Positions 33,123 through 46,335 of a DNA stretch of 64,000 nucleotides are shown in pieces. The position numbers and the translations under genes were made by a program. The stretch lies in the NCBI GenBank assembly GCA_037074765.1, contig JBAMDO010000075.1, positions 171,738 to 235,737 of the forward strand, given 5' to 3'. The notes under the pieces were generated by a model that was not told the DNA's origin, searched no databases, and was given only the letters and a program-made list of their open reading frames with translations. Each line of letters starts with the position of its first letter. Position 1 is the first letter of the stretch. The DNA comes from Mansonella perstans. Its lineage: Eukaryota; Nematoda; Chromadorea; Rhabditida; Onchocercidae.

Positions 33123-34348
33123 TAACAGTATGATATGCCATTAATGCTTTCTTTCTCTCACTTTCTCATTTTTTCATTGACATAAATTTTTTCCGCTGTC
33201 TTCGTCAGTTTTAATCGAAGTAAAAAGGGTGAAATGCTGCACATTGATAATATTTATATGAATTGAATATTTTTTAAACGTTGCATTTTTTGTTTCCTTC
33301 ATGTTAATAATTTCATAATTTGATTTGGATTGAATTAGATTCAAAAGTGAAATTTTGGATATATGTTTGTATTTGATATCAGAATTTAATTATTGTTAAT
33401 GTTTTTTTTTCTCAACGATAATATAAGGTTAGCAATGTTAGCAGCTTTTTTTTCTCATCCATTCATGGAAGGTTATCATTGATCTCACTCAACACTAGTG
33501 GGAGTTAAGCAATATTTTCCACATCGATCTTTGTTATTATCTAAACTTTGATTTGATAAGGGTTTAAATACGCAAATCTCCTATTCTTTTTCTTTTCAAC
33601 GGCTGCATATATTTATTTGATTGATTTCTACTTTTTTTAATTTTTTTTTAGTTGCATAATTTTTATTTTGACTTTGAAGTATTTTCATAGTGAGATTTTG
33701 TGCTCAAATTTCCTTTAATCACTTTTTATTCTTTTTGCTTTTTGTTTGAGGAAAAAATTCCTCTCATTTATTTTAACATTACAGCATGTGTATTATGTGT
33801 TGATATCAGTAAATGTATTTGTATAACGAAAATGGCGTCATTTGTTATATTATTTCTTATAATATTCAAATGACAATCTGTTTTATTTTTTAAATTATTC
33901 TCGAAATTTTTGTTTGGGAATGAAATACAAATGGAAGTATTCAGTAACCAATAACAAATTCTTTTGTTAAATTGTGATAAGTGATTTCATTTAACAAATA
34001 CAATTTTTGAAAAATTTCCGGTATTGATTGCTTCAAAGATCATTTCTTTAAACTTTTCAAGTTTAAATTTACAATGCCAAAATATATTTCAATTTCATCT
34101 CCTTTTATTTTGCACAAGTTTGGTTTCTTCTCTTTTGACCCTAGTCATATTTAAGAATGGAAGAATTGAATATGACTAATTATCCGTGATACCTATATAT
34201 GATTAGATCGATCATTTGAAAAGGTTATCCTAATGAAAAAGAATTTCATCGTATCTGAACAATTATGGCAAAGACTAAAACATTGACTTATTTCTAGTGA
34301 GATTTGTTATATTTGGTGAGAATACACTGTAATGCTTGGACGTATGTG
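33123..34348 (+). other. Intergenic gap NTF2-TMEM208
   Basis: About 1.2 kb of T-rich sequence with no exon recognised. A TATTTCTAG acceptor at 34289-34297 precedes TMEM208. A short upstream ORF (ATG 34332) would lie in that leader. Confidence 0.5.
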
Positions 34349-36585
34349 ATGAACGTAAGTGGAAAATCGGGTAAAGCTGCAACACGTGGCCAAAAGCAGA
34401 TTTATGAAGAAAATCAAACTGTGATATTACATTACTCGATTGCTTCTATATTTTCTTCGGTAAGTGTGTACCTTAAATACTTTCTACTGTAATTTTACAA
34501 TACAAATGACACATGTAGTTAAAAGTAGTAAATTTTTCTCTATCATCGAATTATAATTGAATTCAATAAATTGCAATATGGAATGATTTATGATTAAAAA
34601 AAAAGTGGTTAATTATAAAAGGTTTGAATTATTTGTCTACAAAATGATAATTGCAAAATATGCCAGCTAGCACTTTATTAATATATTAAATTTTATGTGT
34701 TGTTCCTAATGAAATTACTAATTACAGCTAATTGATTGAAAACAATGAAATAATGGATTTGAAAATATAATTTTTCCCTTTTTGGTTTTTTCCTCTTTTT
34801 TCTTTTTTTTTGATGGGTTATAATGGATTATTGTATCAGTAATTCTATACTAATATCAGTAATATCAGTAAGCTGGATTATTCTATCAGTAATTTGTAGC
34901 CATTGATTAGTCATTAATTAATTATTTTGGAAGTGGCTCATTACATGTGTGATATAAAAAAAAGATCAGCAATATGTTTTTCTGAAAAAAATTCAGTCCA
35001 TCAAAACTATGTAATTCATTTGCTTGCTGATAAGATGTAGATGTGATTCAGTTTATTTGTTCTTCGTTGACAAATTTGTGATAATATCTTTTTGAATTTC
35101 TTTTGAAAATTCCATGGGAATATGATTTCATTATGTTTTGATACTTATCATCGACATTTTGTGACATGGGAAATTTTTATGTTTTAATCTTTTAAACTCT
35201 GTTGTATTAGGAATTGAAATATTATTTACTATGGATAGCATGAGAATGGGTACATTTTTCAGCTTCCAACTTTTGTACAAATAACTAAGAAAAAGCAATT
35301 TTTCAGTGTCCTATTTCAAATCATTTTCAACTCTTACAATGAAAAATTATTTTTTTTTCATGTAACAGTATTGATCAACAGTCACAGCGAACATTTGTAA
35401 CTTTTCATAACAAATTAACAAAAATTGAATGATTAATTAATTAACTAATTGTCATCAGTAATTTTTGTATCTTTCTTAAAATTGCGATTTGCAGGCTTTC
35501 TACACTCTATTTTCGTTATTTTTCTTTCTACGGACAGCATGGGAATGGGTATGTTTTATAGCTAACTTTCTTTTATATGAATAAATAAGTAAGTGTGTAA
35601 TTAAAGTAAAGTAAGTGAAATAACTGAACTAAAGTAAAAAAAGCAATTTTGTGCTTCTTATTCCAAATCTTACCTAAACATAGTCTGTATTTTTCATAGC
35701 TCTCTATTACAATAATATCATTCGATCATAGATTTGATTAATGAACAGTTTTGCAGTATATAATTAAGATTTGTAAATTTTATTGTTTTTTTTTCTCTTT
35801 CTCTCTCTGTTTTTATACGATATTTCATTTCCAAATGACATTTTCAAAAAGTTTTTGAAATTTCTCTACATTCACAACATTGAAAGAATTTTCAAATGGA
35901 GAGTAAATAAGAAAAATACTATTAATAATCGGGAAAATGATGAAATTTTTTGGATTTGACGGATTTAAGTTTTATATATATATATATATATTTTTTTGAA
36001 AAGAGCTATTTGCAAGTTATCATTGCATTTACAGTTTGGATTTTCGATTTGTTGTATGCTTCAATTAGCAGCCGTTCTAACAATGCGTTTTATGGCACGA
36101 TGTTATCGTAACGAAAAAGGCCAGATAACGGATGCTGGTTCAGACCTTAATCAGCCGGATGCTTTTGGAGAGTTAGTTGTTTTGTAGATTTTAGTTATAG
36201 ATATTGAATAGTTCCATGTGATATTTTGTATAGTATATTCAGATCATCTCCATACTGTTACATTTATGCTGATATCTTTTTTTAAGAGGAAGAGAAAAAA
36301 TTTTTAACTTTCAAATAAAAATTCCCGACTTACATAATTAAGTTGACGGTAATAATAATTTACAATTATTTAAGGTACTGTAAGGATGTGGTAATTTTAT
36401 GTTCATTTATTGCAACAGTAGCTACATTTTGGTCTGGAATTTTATGGCTCTTATTACTGATTCCGGCTTATGTACTATACAAACTATGGAAAGTAATCAT
36501 TGCACCGTGGTTTTTTGCTGAACCATTAGAGCAAAAAGAAGAAAAGAAAATAAAAAAACGAGAAAAGAGGCTTCGCAAAGCATAA
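34349..36585 (+). CDS. TMEM208: TMEM208 / SND2-type ER membrane protein
   Basis: Four exons, 34349-34459, 35495-35548, 36035-36171 and 36375-36585, close to 170 residues (human 173). Family blocks: RGQKQIYEENQTV near the N-terminus, TDAGSDLNQPDAFGEYCKDV in the middle, and a basic KKIKKREKRLRKA tail. Four hydrophobic segments are visible, at about residues 28-47, 58-73, 102-121 and 125-140. TMEM208 is an ER protein considered the animal counterpart of yeast Snd2, acting in SRP-independent targeting of membrane proteins. The start is the first in-frame ATG. Exon 2 is only 54 bases, and a diverged copy of its 3' half lies about 290 bases upstream in intron 1. An AATAAA lies at 36857. Confidence 0.92.
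35195..35345 (+). pseudogene. Decayed duplicate of TMEM208 exon 2 region, within intron 1
   Basis: The stretch around 35236-35252 (ATAGCATGAGAATGGGTA) mirrors the 3' end of exon 2 and its donor at 35536-35552 (ACAGCATGGGAATGGGTA). The similarity resumes downstream at an AAAAAGCAATTTT block (about 35291 and 35638) and onward. The copy lacks part of the exon, and read in the corresponding frame its peptide no longer matches. It appears to be a non-functional local duplication. Confidence 0.5.
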
Positions 36586-37481
36586 CACTATCTTTCTATT
36601 GAAATATTATGATATTTAAAATTTTTTACCAACAAAATATATTTGTATATCTGTTATTTCCTATTATTAGTACAAATAGGTATATGGTATGTTTTGTGCT
36701 TGTATAGTTGCAATACATTTTGCACTAAATGCGGTATGTATTTAAACAATTGGCTTATTTTTATTTCAATTTATTGTTTTGGAAATGTTCGAACCTTTCT
36801 TGTTCACAAAGTATTTTCCGGTATTTCTTTTGCTTTAATTTTTGCAATTCTTTGTCAATAAATTGTTGCGCAAAGTTATTTTCGACATTATAAAAATTTA
36901 AATACTTCAAAATGTCACTAAAAGCACTTTTAATTCGTGACCAGTTAACTTGATATTGTTGTTAATTAATTTTCAATAAGTGATATTTTCTTTTTAAATT
37001 GTTTAAAATTTGCCGAAAAGTGTTAACAAGTTCTGGTCATATTATTGCAGTATTAATTTTTTTTTTTCAAAATTGATAAATAATCGGTGCTTGCACAAAT
37101 TTTTTTTTTATAAAAATTATGAAAATAAAATTACACATCTGTGGTGTTCATTGTTTCTTTTTGCATCTTGCATAAGGTTATATTGTTACAAAAGTATTTA
37201 AATTCTATTTCGAATTTCAACAAAGAATTCTTTTATGCTACTATATATTTCTATGATGTTCAGTTATTCTTAATTGTGCAGGATAATATAGTTTAGAACT
37301 TTGATGTAATTTAAATTACTGTGCAGGATTCTTAGCTTACTGATTAAGTTTAGAAAGTAATACTTAACAATACAATAACTGACTAGTTATGATTAATTAT
37401 GGCAAGTACGTTAGTAATGTTTAATATCTTCATTTGAAATCTATGATAGTTCATAATTATCTAATAGTCTTTTTTTTAAGG
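36586..37481 (+). other. Intergenic gap TMEM208-SMPD4
   Basis: About 0.9 kb, AT-rich. It contains the TMEM208 poly(A) signal at 36857-36862 and a T-rich TTTTTTTTAAG acceptor at 37470-37480, one base before the SMPD4 ATG. No exon seen; hydrophobic frames here look random. Confidence 0.55.
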
Positions 37482-40400
37482 ATGGATATATATGATAGTT
37501 ATCCATCACGCTTATCAATTGCATGCAGTGAACTGTTACCACGAATACAGAATCAGTGCTATACTGTAGACACATATTTCTTGCAATCAGTTGTTGATCG
37601 TATTTTCAATGATTCACAAATTGATCTTCTCTCTGTCTTGTATGGAATGAATGATTCGGGAAATGAATATGAACAAGTTATTGAATTAGTTGGTACAAAT
37701 TCTGTCATATTTAAGGTAAAGCTTTTCTTTATAACATTTTTATTCAAATATTGGCAATTAACTTTAATTAATATTTGAACTAAAATCTCTTGAGATTTTT
37801 TTGATTGGAAATTATTTCCAATTATAGTTTTGTAAATTAAAATTTGAATGTTAGCAAATATAAAATGAAATGAAAAAAATATATTTTATTATTTCAGCTC
37901 TTGTTAGAATCAAGCAATGAATTTTTTGAATACTTTATGACTTCTTTTTGCCGACATTTGGAGCGTAGTTCGTGTAAATTACCGGTGAAAGTGGTACAAG
38001 ATAGTGTTTATATGAGACTTCTTGCTGATTATGTTTGTTTTATGATGCCAGTGAATGTTGAAAATTCAGTTGCTGTAACAACGAAAAAAATTCATCATGA
38101 AAATACGATGAAGAGTAGTTTTAGCACACCATTGAATCTCTTTAAAGAAGTATGTTTGTTGAATTTTCAATTGCTAATTTCAGTAATAGTAAAAGTTACA
38201 GAACAATCATTTTACTGCCATAGAATTGAAGATAAATGACATGAGTAGTTAATATCAAGTTTAGCTTGTAGCTTTTATCTTGTAAGCATCAAAATTATTT
38301 CCTTGTACAAATTGGTAATAATTTGAACGTAGTGTAATTTTATAATTTTTCATTTAGCTTATCAAAGCTTATCTTAGTAATTTTGTGAAAAAGTAAAGTT
38401 TATTTGATTTTGCCTTGAGCTTTTAGAAAAGAACAAGCAGTAGTATACTTGTTTTCTAATTCTATATATTACTAATTTTGTCGCTATAGGAAGCTTTAAG
38501 ACGATATGCGATTTGCCCCACATCACATTCCATGCGGACATTACGAACTATAACGCAGTCCATCTCACCACATTTTCTAACATTCATATGTATTCTTGTT
38601 CGCTCATACTGTACGCTATCAAATTGGCCAACTAATTATCGTTTTATTGCTTTAAGGTTATTTGTGATTATATTCGATTTTTCCAAAGTTTATCACAAAA
38701 AATATTTTAATTTCAAATTTATTTTATCACTTGAAATTATTTTAAATTTCAAATTCGTTTGGCGATTTCAAAATATAAATTGTTATTTCGCTTCTTTGAT
38801 TGTTTTTCTTAGCTTCTCTTTTCTAAGTTAACTTATTTATTAATTTTTGGAATTTTTTTTTTTAAATTCTTTTAGTGATTTAAAACTGCAATATTTTAAT
38901 TTCAGATTTGTTCTAAGGGAAATACATGTATTTACACTTGCGGATTCGGAAGACTTCAATTTTTCTCAGTCGAAACTTCAACTGCAATGGAATGCACCAT
39001 TTGCGGATGAACTTTTTGATTTTTTCTTATCATTATTTACTCGTTGGCCACCAAATCCGTCATTTAACATTCTTTTTGGTTGGCCTTCACAGACTAATTC
39101 ATTTACTTTTATTCTGTACGGAAATATTTATGTATTTGAATTAAACTTTTCTAAAATGAGGTGAATTCTCGATGAAAGTGCTAATTTCAAAGAATGGGAA
39201 GGAAATAATTTTCAGATGTATGGGTTACATGGATCCGTCCGTGGCGTTATTGTGGCAATGACTTACAACGTGTTATGCCATTTATTCGTTCTAATCGTCG
39301 TTATTATATTGAATTATCAGATGCATTTTGGCGACGGAAATTTTCATTGGAATGCACACAGGATATAGACAAATTAACTTCGTACATTTGCGTTCTGACT
39401 TCTGCTGATATGCTGGAGGTAAGCTGATCGTGATTTTAAATCCAAATAATTTTTAAATTCAAATATAAAAGAGATATTAGTGGGAAAATTTCTACCAATG
39501 ATGTAATTTGAAGAATTGAGTTTTTTTTATATACAATTTCGATGTTCACTGTTATCTTTTCCAAATATTTAATCTTAACATCTTATCACAGTTTAGAAAT
39601 AATAAAAAGTTACATAACACACTACCAATGAAATGTTAGTGTGATATCATTTTAGATTATGTTTTACTTATTTTTGGATAGTATTTTAATTCAGTTAGAG
39701 AAATCAGAACAATAAAAATTTCCGACAAATTCAATATTTTCAGTTAAATGACAGGATTTTCAGTAAAACTTGGTGAATTAATTTTAAAAAAGTTCAACTT
39801 AAAAGTGTTTTAATAGATGCATCTATGATACTATAATTTTATGCAGGTCTATGAATCTTTGGAATATAATTTGGAACCAAATGTGCTGTCCTTATTGAAA
39901 TCATTAAAGAAGGATGCAGAAAATTTGTGTTTGAGAGTGTTGAAAGGTGAAGAAGGATTGGAAAAGGCAAGCTGGTTTCAGCGCACATTCTTCTGCCTTG
40001 GTTTGATTTTACTTCTAATCATTTATTTATTTGCTTGTAAAGATAAAGGGAAAAATTTTTTTTAGCAACATGAAATATTAGAATACTCATTAGGAAGAAT
40101 ATTCATTTTAATATTTAATTCACGAATTTTTTTCATAAATATTTTCGAATATATTTATTGTATTATGATTGCCTCTCACTAATGGTAGTATGAATTACTA
40201 CCTGTAAAGACTGATGTATCTGAGATTATTGTTTCGAGATTTCTAGTTCGATTTTTTATTCATTATATTTTTGCATTTTACTGATGCTAGAAAGTTTTAT
40301 TTTAGTCATTTTGATGAACATATAAAAACGAAATCTCCTACTCTTTTTACAATTTTTTTGTTTTTGGTTACTTCGACAAGGAATCTGATAAGTTTCCCAT

Positions 40401-41608
40401 GATTCACAATTAATTTTGAAATAAAATCGTTATTTACAGAGGAGGAATTACTATTGTCAGAACAAAAAAAGACTCTGGAAGCACTGCAGAGACTCATTGT
40501 TAATGCAAGCAAAGCTATGTCAGATGCAAGTTACAATGAATTAGAGAATGTCAATTTTTCAATGAAGACAGAATCATCTGTGAACGCTGAGAACAGCACT
40601 GATTTACATCATTCACCGAGCTCTTTCTCACCACTTTCACGAAAACAGACCCCCGACCATTATGTTGATTCGTCGACAAAATTGATGTATCTTACACCAC
40701 TTGGAAGAAAGCAGGTGAGCTTTTGAATTATAGAATTATACCTAAAACTTCATTCCAGAACTAAAAAAAAAGTTAAAAGTTGAAACTGATTTAATGAATT
40801 TTGCGAAATGTGATTTGAATATTTTTATCACGATAGAGGCTTAATGACAGCAATCATTAGAATACTATAGATATAGATTAATTAGGCTAAGGAGACAGTT
40901 CGCTCATATTTGAGTTATACCAAAAAGTCCAAACAACTGATAATTCTGCAAAGCAGTTGCTTCAAACAAATTACATAGGTAGCAAGTTGGTGATATTCCA
41001 ATCATCTTTTAGCATCAAAGATAAGCAATTGCTTACGCAGCTACTAACATTGAGCCATAAGGAATGATTTGAATATTGGGAAAGATTTTGATATGAATTC
41101 GTAAAAAGAATTCTATTCGTATCAAAAATACAATTGAAAATTTGTGCCTTAAATTTTGAAAAAAAAAAATTACAAATTTGAATAAATTTTATAGGTTGCT
41201 CAAGGAACACATCGTTTTGATTATTCGAACTGCTGGCAAGCAACACCACCAATTATTTCATCATTACGTCCCGATGAAATCTGGTGGTTGTCCCGAATAC
41301 TGTACCGAATTTCTAGAGTTATTAATCGTACCGAATTTATCCAGTATCTTTCGCGGTGCTACAATGATTTCACACTAACTGGTTTCATTGCTCGTGTTTT
41401 ACTTGATCCAGAATATCCAAATGTTGCTGTTCCAGCACATTCATCAGTTATTGCATTCCAAAAACCATGTCTCAATTTGCGTTATCTTGCTCGCTACCGT
41501 AATCTGATACCAGTTTGTATTTTCATTGTTTTGTTCTTTTTTCTTCCCATTTCTTATTGCTCAATAACATTTTTTTGCATGTTATTATATAGTAAATTTT
41601 TGCCTTAA
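37482..41608 (+). CDS. SMPD4: Sphingomyelin phosphodiesterase 4 (neutral sphingomyelinase 3)
   Basis: Eight exons close in frame to 605 residues: 37482-37715, 37898-38149, 38490-38656, 38906-39078, 39216-39418, 39847-39946, 40440-40714 and 41195-41608. Recognition rests on several SMPD4 blocks in order. These are the N-terminal helical region, an R-E-I-H-V-F segment, RWPPNPSFNILF then VWVTWIRPWRY, then YLTPLGRKQVAQGTHRFDY and RPDEIWWLSRILYRISRVIN, and finally LNLRYLARYRNL. The C-terminus is hydrophobic (about residues 570-600), giving membrane anchoring. SMPD4 is an ER/nuclear-envelope protein reported to hydrolyse sphingomyelin and to contact nuclear pores; it lacks the fold of other sphingomyelinases. 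It is shorter than the human protein (about 830-870). The exon 6 donor is the GGTGAAG at 39947; a GC site 20 bases later does not keep the frame. Confidence 0.88.
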
Positions 41609-42620
41609 ATTTCATACGCGAATTCACGATAGAAATTAACTGTAGAAATTATTTCAGTGAAATTTAATTTAAATCAATGTTAAGAAACTTCAAAAAATGA
41701 AATGAAACCACTGTAGGAACCCCGTAGGAGCAAAGGATAATTTGTTGTTATTGTTATGTAATTATCGATTAGAAGAAATTTGGTCTATCCCAGTCATTTT
41801 CCCAATTAAAATTAATCAGTGCATTATGTTCTATCTCAACAAAAATACCTTTATCATTTTCCTTTTCATTGTTTTAGCATTTTATGAAAATTTAATTTTA
41901 ATTTGATCTCTTCTTTCAAATATTGATATTTTTCTTGTTGTTACTTTTGATTTATTAGGTATTTCACAATAAAATAACAATTTCTTTTTTTCTTTTTTTT
42001 AACGAATTTCAAAAACAGATTGGACTAATGATTTTCCGATTTATCACTTAAATTTATTTCAATTGACATAAAAAGTTCATTAAATATAACATTCTGCAGC
42101 TGTTATGTAGAATGTTTTTTTTCCTTTATTACAGTATCGTTTTGTTATATTCATACAATTACATTAAGATGTGATAAAATGATAAGTGATAAGGCTTGTA
42201 AGATGTATCTATCTGTATACCTGGCTGTTTTGGGGCAAAGTTTAGCAGCTAAAAATTTATTTCATTTAGATGAAATTTCTTTGGATAAAAATACAGAACA
42301 TTTAGAAATGCCTCGATGAGGATTTAGATGACTGTTAAATTTAATAGATGGTTTAATTTGATTATATATTGTATATTATTTCAATGAAGTTAGCATTTAT
42401 TATACAATCATGATTGATCCAAAGTTATCGTAATTGTTGAAATTTCGGTCTATAATTCTTAATTTTTTTATGATTAATTAAAATTTTTCCAAAACATATG
42501 TTCTAACATATATTTTAATAGGGCAAAGAAAGGATAACTTTTAAAAGTTTTGATGTAAAGGAAAATTTTTTTTAATTTTCAATAAATAGTCATTTCAGGG
42601 AATCAGAAAGTTTTTTTTTA
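41609..42620 (+). other. Intergenic gap SMPD4-XTBD gene
   Basis: About 1.0 kb of AT-rich sequence without recognisable exons. A TCATTTCAG acceptor at 42590-42598 lies 22 bases before the next ATG and is a likely trans-splice site. Confidence 0.55.
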
Positions 42621-45014
42621 ATGGATGAATTCTTAGATGTAAGTAGTTTGGATAGCTTACGAGCATTACATGAAAGTGACGAACAGTGGAAATTACGTCG
42701 AATGTTCCTTGAACGACATTTGGCTAATTATCCAAAAAATCGTCTTCTTTGTCTTGCACAAATCTTTTGTAATATGATCTCACTTGGTTGTACGTAAGTT
42801 CTCCTTTGATTTTTTTATGTTTCTATCATAGATGATATTAAGTTAAGTTATTTGACCAACTCAGTTAATTATTTTGAATTAAGTTGTCCGATCAATTTCA
42901 ATCAGTTATTTTGAATTTAAGTTGTTTTTGAATTAACTTTTTTGACCAGTTCAACCAATTATTTTGAACTTAAGTTATTTTTGAATTAAGTTATTTGATC
43001 AATTTTAATCAATTGAAATGTGTAAATACATAATCAAGATCGCCCTTTTTTTTAGAATTAAGGAAATTTTTTAATTAAGCAATTAAGGAATTTCTAGAAT
43101 TAAATTATTTTTTAGAATTTTTAGAAATTATTTTTTTAGAATTAAAGCATAATTAAGGGCCACCTTTCTCCTTGGATAGGAGTTCAAAAATTTCATCAGT
43201 TGGTAATTATTTACAGTTAGCTTAATAGTCCTGTCAGTTAGGAAATTTTCAATTTTAATCAATACATTTTAGTCTTTTTTTAAAAAAAAAAAGTTGATAA
43301 TATGCTGTTGATAATAGTTGCTAAAATATTTAATAGATAAGGAAACATTATTATTAATAAGAAGTTATCGTTAGTAAGAAGATCGAAATCATCTGAAAAG
43401 GATCGTTTTAATAAATTATAAATGAACTGAGGAAGATAAACTTGACATTTATCGAAATGTTATTGTTTTTTTTTTTTTTTTTTTTTCAGCTATGATCAGG
43501 AATTGATGAAGACAGTCAGAGAAATGGGCGCAGGGTTATGCGAAATGCTTAAGGTTAATTATTAGTTTTTTAGAAATTAATCAAAGGATTTTTCTGACTA
43601 ATTCAATTATTTCGAAATTTCAGATTGTGGAAATATAAACGAGATAAACATTAGTTGCCTGATGGAACATTATTATTAAAATAACACCACCAGATATGGA
43701 GTATTATCGTTCAGTGTGAATTTCTTTTTTTTTTTCTTTTAGGATCGTAAACGAAATTTTGAGCAAAGTTCCGTTAAACCGTCTGCTGTAAAGAAAGCAA
43801 AATTGGAGTCGAAAAGTGTCAGTGCTATCAGTGAAAACTCACCATGCGCTTTGAAAAGAAAAGTTTGTTTAAATTTTTACGAACAAAAATTCATTTTTTC
43901 CATTACTTGTACAATAATTCAGATTGTTCTAATTTAGAACTGTCGAAAAGTTTCCTATTTAATTTAACAGAGTTTTTTTTTTTTCTTTGTTATTTTATTC
44001 AGTAATACTTAATTAGTTAGTAAACAAGTATTGCATATCATTTTATAGAGTTTTATGCTACTAAGAGCACAAATGACTGTTTTTGAAAAATCTACTGAAC
44101 CGCTCATTTCACTCAATCAATTAACATCTCGACTCAAATACAAATGGGAGCTGAAGAATGTAGGAAATGGCAAATCACAACTTCTTGTAAATGATGTCAT
44201 TGTTTTGGAAGGAATTTTACCAACATGGAATGATAACGATGCAAAAAATTTTGCTGCAGCAGCTGCATTAGCAGTTTTATCAATGGTACAATTCTTTGTT
44301 CAATAGAATTTTTTTCCAAGAAAAATAATAGCCTAAGCCTAAGAAATCCAAGAAGTGCTAGAGAAATTACTACTTTCAACAATCATACTTATACAATATT
44401 TTCAACAGTATTTTCTTTCAATTTTAAGTTTAAAATTTTAAATTGGTTTAACTGCACATCATGTATACTTAAACAGAATAAATGATTGTTGAATATACAA
44501 TAAAAATCGACAATATTATTGTACAGGAAGATAGAGAAGTACGCGCGAAAGGCGGTAAATTCGAATTATATAAAGGTGATGATATTGGTCCAGGTGATTT
44601 TTACACGTCCTATATTCTGGATCAATTGAAATTAGCTGTTAAAGTTATGCCTACTAATGGAACTTCATTTGATAAATTGCAAAATGGTCTCCATACAGTT
44701 CGAATGCCTCTACGATATGTTACAGAACGTGGAACTGGGTATGATATTTTATTTTGCATACTGTTCGAGTTTCTTTTTTTTCTTTTAATTTAAAAGTTCA
44801 GATTGTCTAACAGTTCAATAATTTTAGATGGGAACAAAAAATATCGATAAATGCACTAAATGTTCAATTAGCAAACGCTGTATTACGAAAAGGTGAATGC
44901 AGTAAGAGTCGAGAAAAAGAACGAAAAGAAGATTTGGCTACCTTAGTCATTGAAAGACTTAATGATTCAGATTTAGAACTTATCCCAACCAATAATGGAT
45001 ATATACTTCATTAA
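42621..45014 (+). CDS. XTBD (XRN2-binding) domain protein, PAXT-1/CDKN2AIP-like
   Basis: Six exons close in frame to 330 residues: 42621-42793, 43490-43553, 43743-43862, 44049-44285, 44527-44738 and 44828-45014. Residues about 18-79 match the XTBD fold: ESDEQWKLRRMFLERHL, then YPKNRLLCLAQIFCNMISLG and a conserved C-T-Y-D. In C. elegans PAXT-1 and human CDKN2AIP/NKRF this domain grips the 5'-3' exonuclease XRN2 and stabilises it. A basic linker follows. Residues about 139-195 resemble a double-stranded RNA-binding domain (LNQLTSRLKYKWELKN, GNGKSQLLVND, then an Ala-rich final helix), as in CDKN2AIP. The last 130 residues (from EDREVRAKGGKFELYKGDD) I do not recognise. Exon 5 must start at 44527, because the earlier acceptor at 44476 gives an immediate stop. 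Intron 1 contains degenerate AT-rich repeats. Confidence 0.82.
42841..43013 (+). repeat. Degenerate AT-rich tandem repeat in XTBD-gene intron 1
   Basis: About four imperfect copies, roughly 40-55 bases each, of a unit with AATTAAGTTATTTGA, CAATT and TTATTTTGAA blocks. Confidence 0.75.
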
Positions 45015-46335
45015 TTTTTTTTCTTGTAAATGTGTTCGGTACATCAATTCTCAGCAATAATATGTACGGTACATCAACTCTCAGTAATACTCATGTCGAC
45101 AATTATTCATTTATTTATTATATCAAAACCAAAAAAAAAGCGCAGAAAATTTTGCAGACGATGATTTCAAAAAATAAAAAGACAAGGTATGATTTATTCA
45201 TAATTAACGATGCTCATTTTGATATCAGTTGCTTAATTCTTATTTATTTTAAAATTTATAAACATTACTTTCACAACATATAGAGGTCATGGTATGGGTA
45301 GATGTATCGATACAAAATTTCTTTTCGTAATATCAACAGATAACACTAAATTCATTGCTAAAAACTGAAGTACTTGTTACTTGAAAGAATAATTGGCACA
45401 GTAGTAAGAAATTGGTAAGCTGATCGTTAGAATTTGCTTCATAATAAATGCAATAAATAATGAATTAACTTCATCCGGATACATTCTGGAGAAAAAAAAG
45501 ATCACTAACAATTAAAAATATACATAATTTGAACTCTGTGGATAGTGGAAAACATATCAATGAAGTAATAATCAGTTTTATGTAATTTTTCTTTCGATGT
45601 TTCTTATTCGTATCAAAATAACTACCATCAATTTCTACCTTTTTATTGTTCATTTACAGTTGGGATAAAATATTTATGCAGCTATACATGAATCTGCTGT
45701 ATACTCTAATTTCTCGCAATACTAATTTGTTTTTGGGTAAATTGTGTACTTCTTGGTCAAAATAGAAATTTGGATCCATCACTCTTTCTTCAGTTTTTTC
45801 TTTAAAAATTTCAGCAAAATCATTCAATATACTAAACATTTGTCAATTTAGAATCTTCGTAAAAACAATGCCCTCTTTGGACAATATTTTGAAACAAAAA
45901 TTTAATACTTCCTATTTGTTACTGATTTCCGTTTACAAAAATTTATTTTTAACTGCTTGGATTGTTGGTTTATAAGATTGTTTACATAACATCTTCAGAA
46001 TGCTTGGTTACTTCGTCGCACACTGTGGCACCTTCTTGAATCCTGCCTTGTATTTGCGAGCCACCGACATCAATCAATAGCTATAAATAATTTGATTGGA
46101 TATACTTTTAAATCGTTTGCAACATGTACATATGGACTATGCAATATACAAATTTTAAACAAAATCTGGATAAAATCTTGAAAGACGAATCACATTTCAA
46201 AATACTAAACACATGAACCTTCCTGTCTACCTGTAAATTAACTGTTTACGATTGGTATTCTATCATTTGGCTAATCACTGTTAAAATAAGCTTCGCAACT
46301 ATTTATAGTAAAAACTATCATTTTTACTGTTTCAA
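45015..46335. other. Convergent 3' intergenic region
   Basis: Lies between the stops of the XTBD gene (+) and the dehydrogenase-like gene (-). A short direct repeat GGTACATCAA-TCTCAG occurs at about 45039 and 45067. A 61-codon minus-strand frame at 45654-45839 looks moderately protein-like but has no supporting context. Confidence 0.55.

Noticed and set aside
39947..40065. Third GC-AG intron in SMPD4 (AAG|GCAAGC at 39966)
   Set aside because: It looked attractive, but the next exon needs phase 1. The GT donor at 39947 gives the correct frame and the GC site does not.
44477..44526. Earlier acceptor for exon 5 of the XTBD gene
   Set aside because: It leads straight into a stop codon in the required phase; the acceptor at 44526 works.
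45654..45839. 61-codon minus-strand frame (charged, protein-like)
   Set aside because: No clear donor, acceptor or family match, and it lies past the stop of the dehydrogenase-like gene. It is kept only as a note in the intergenic entry.
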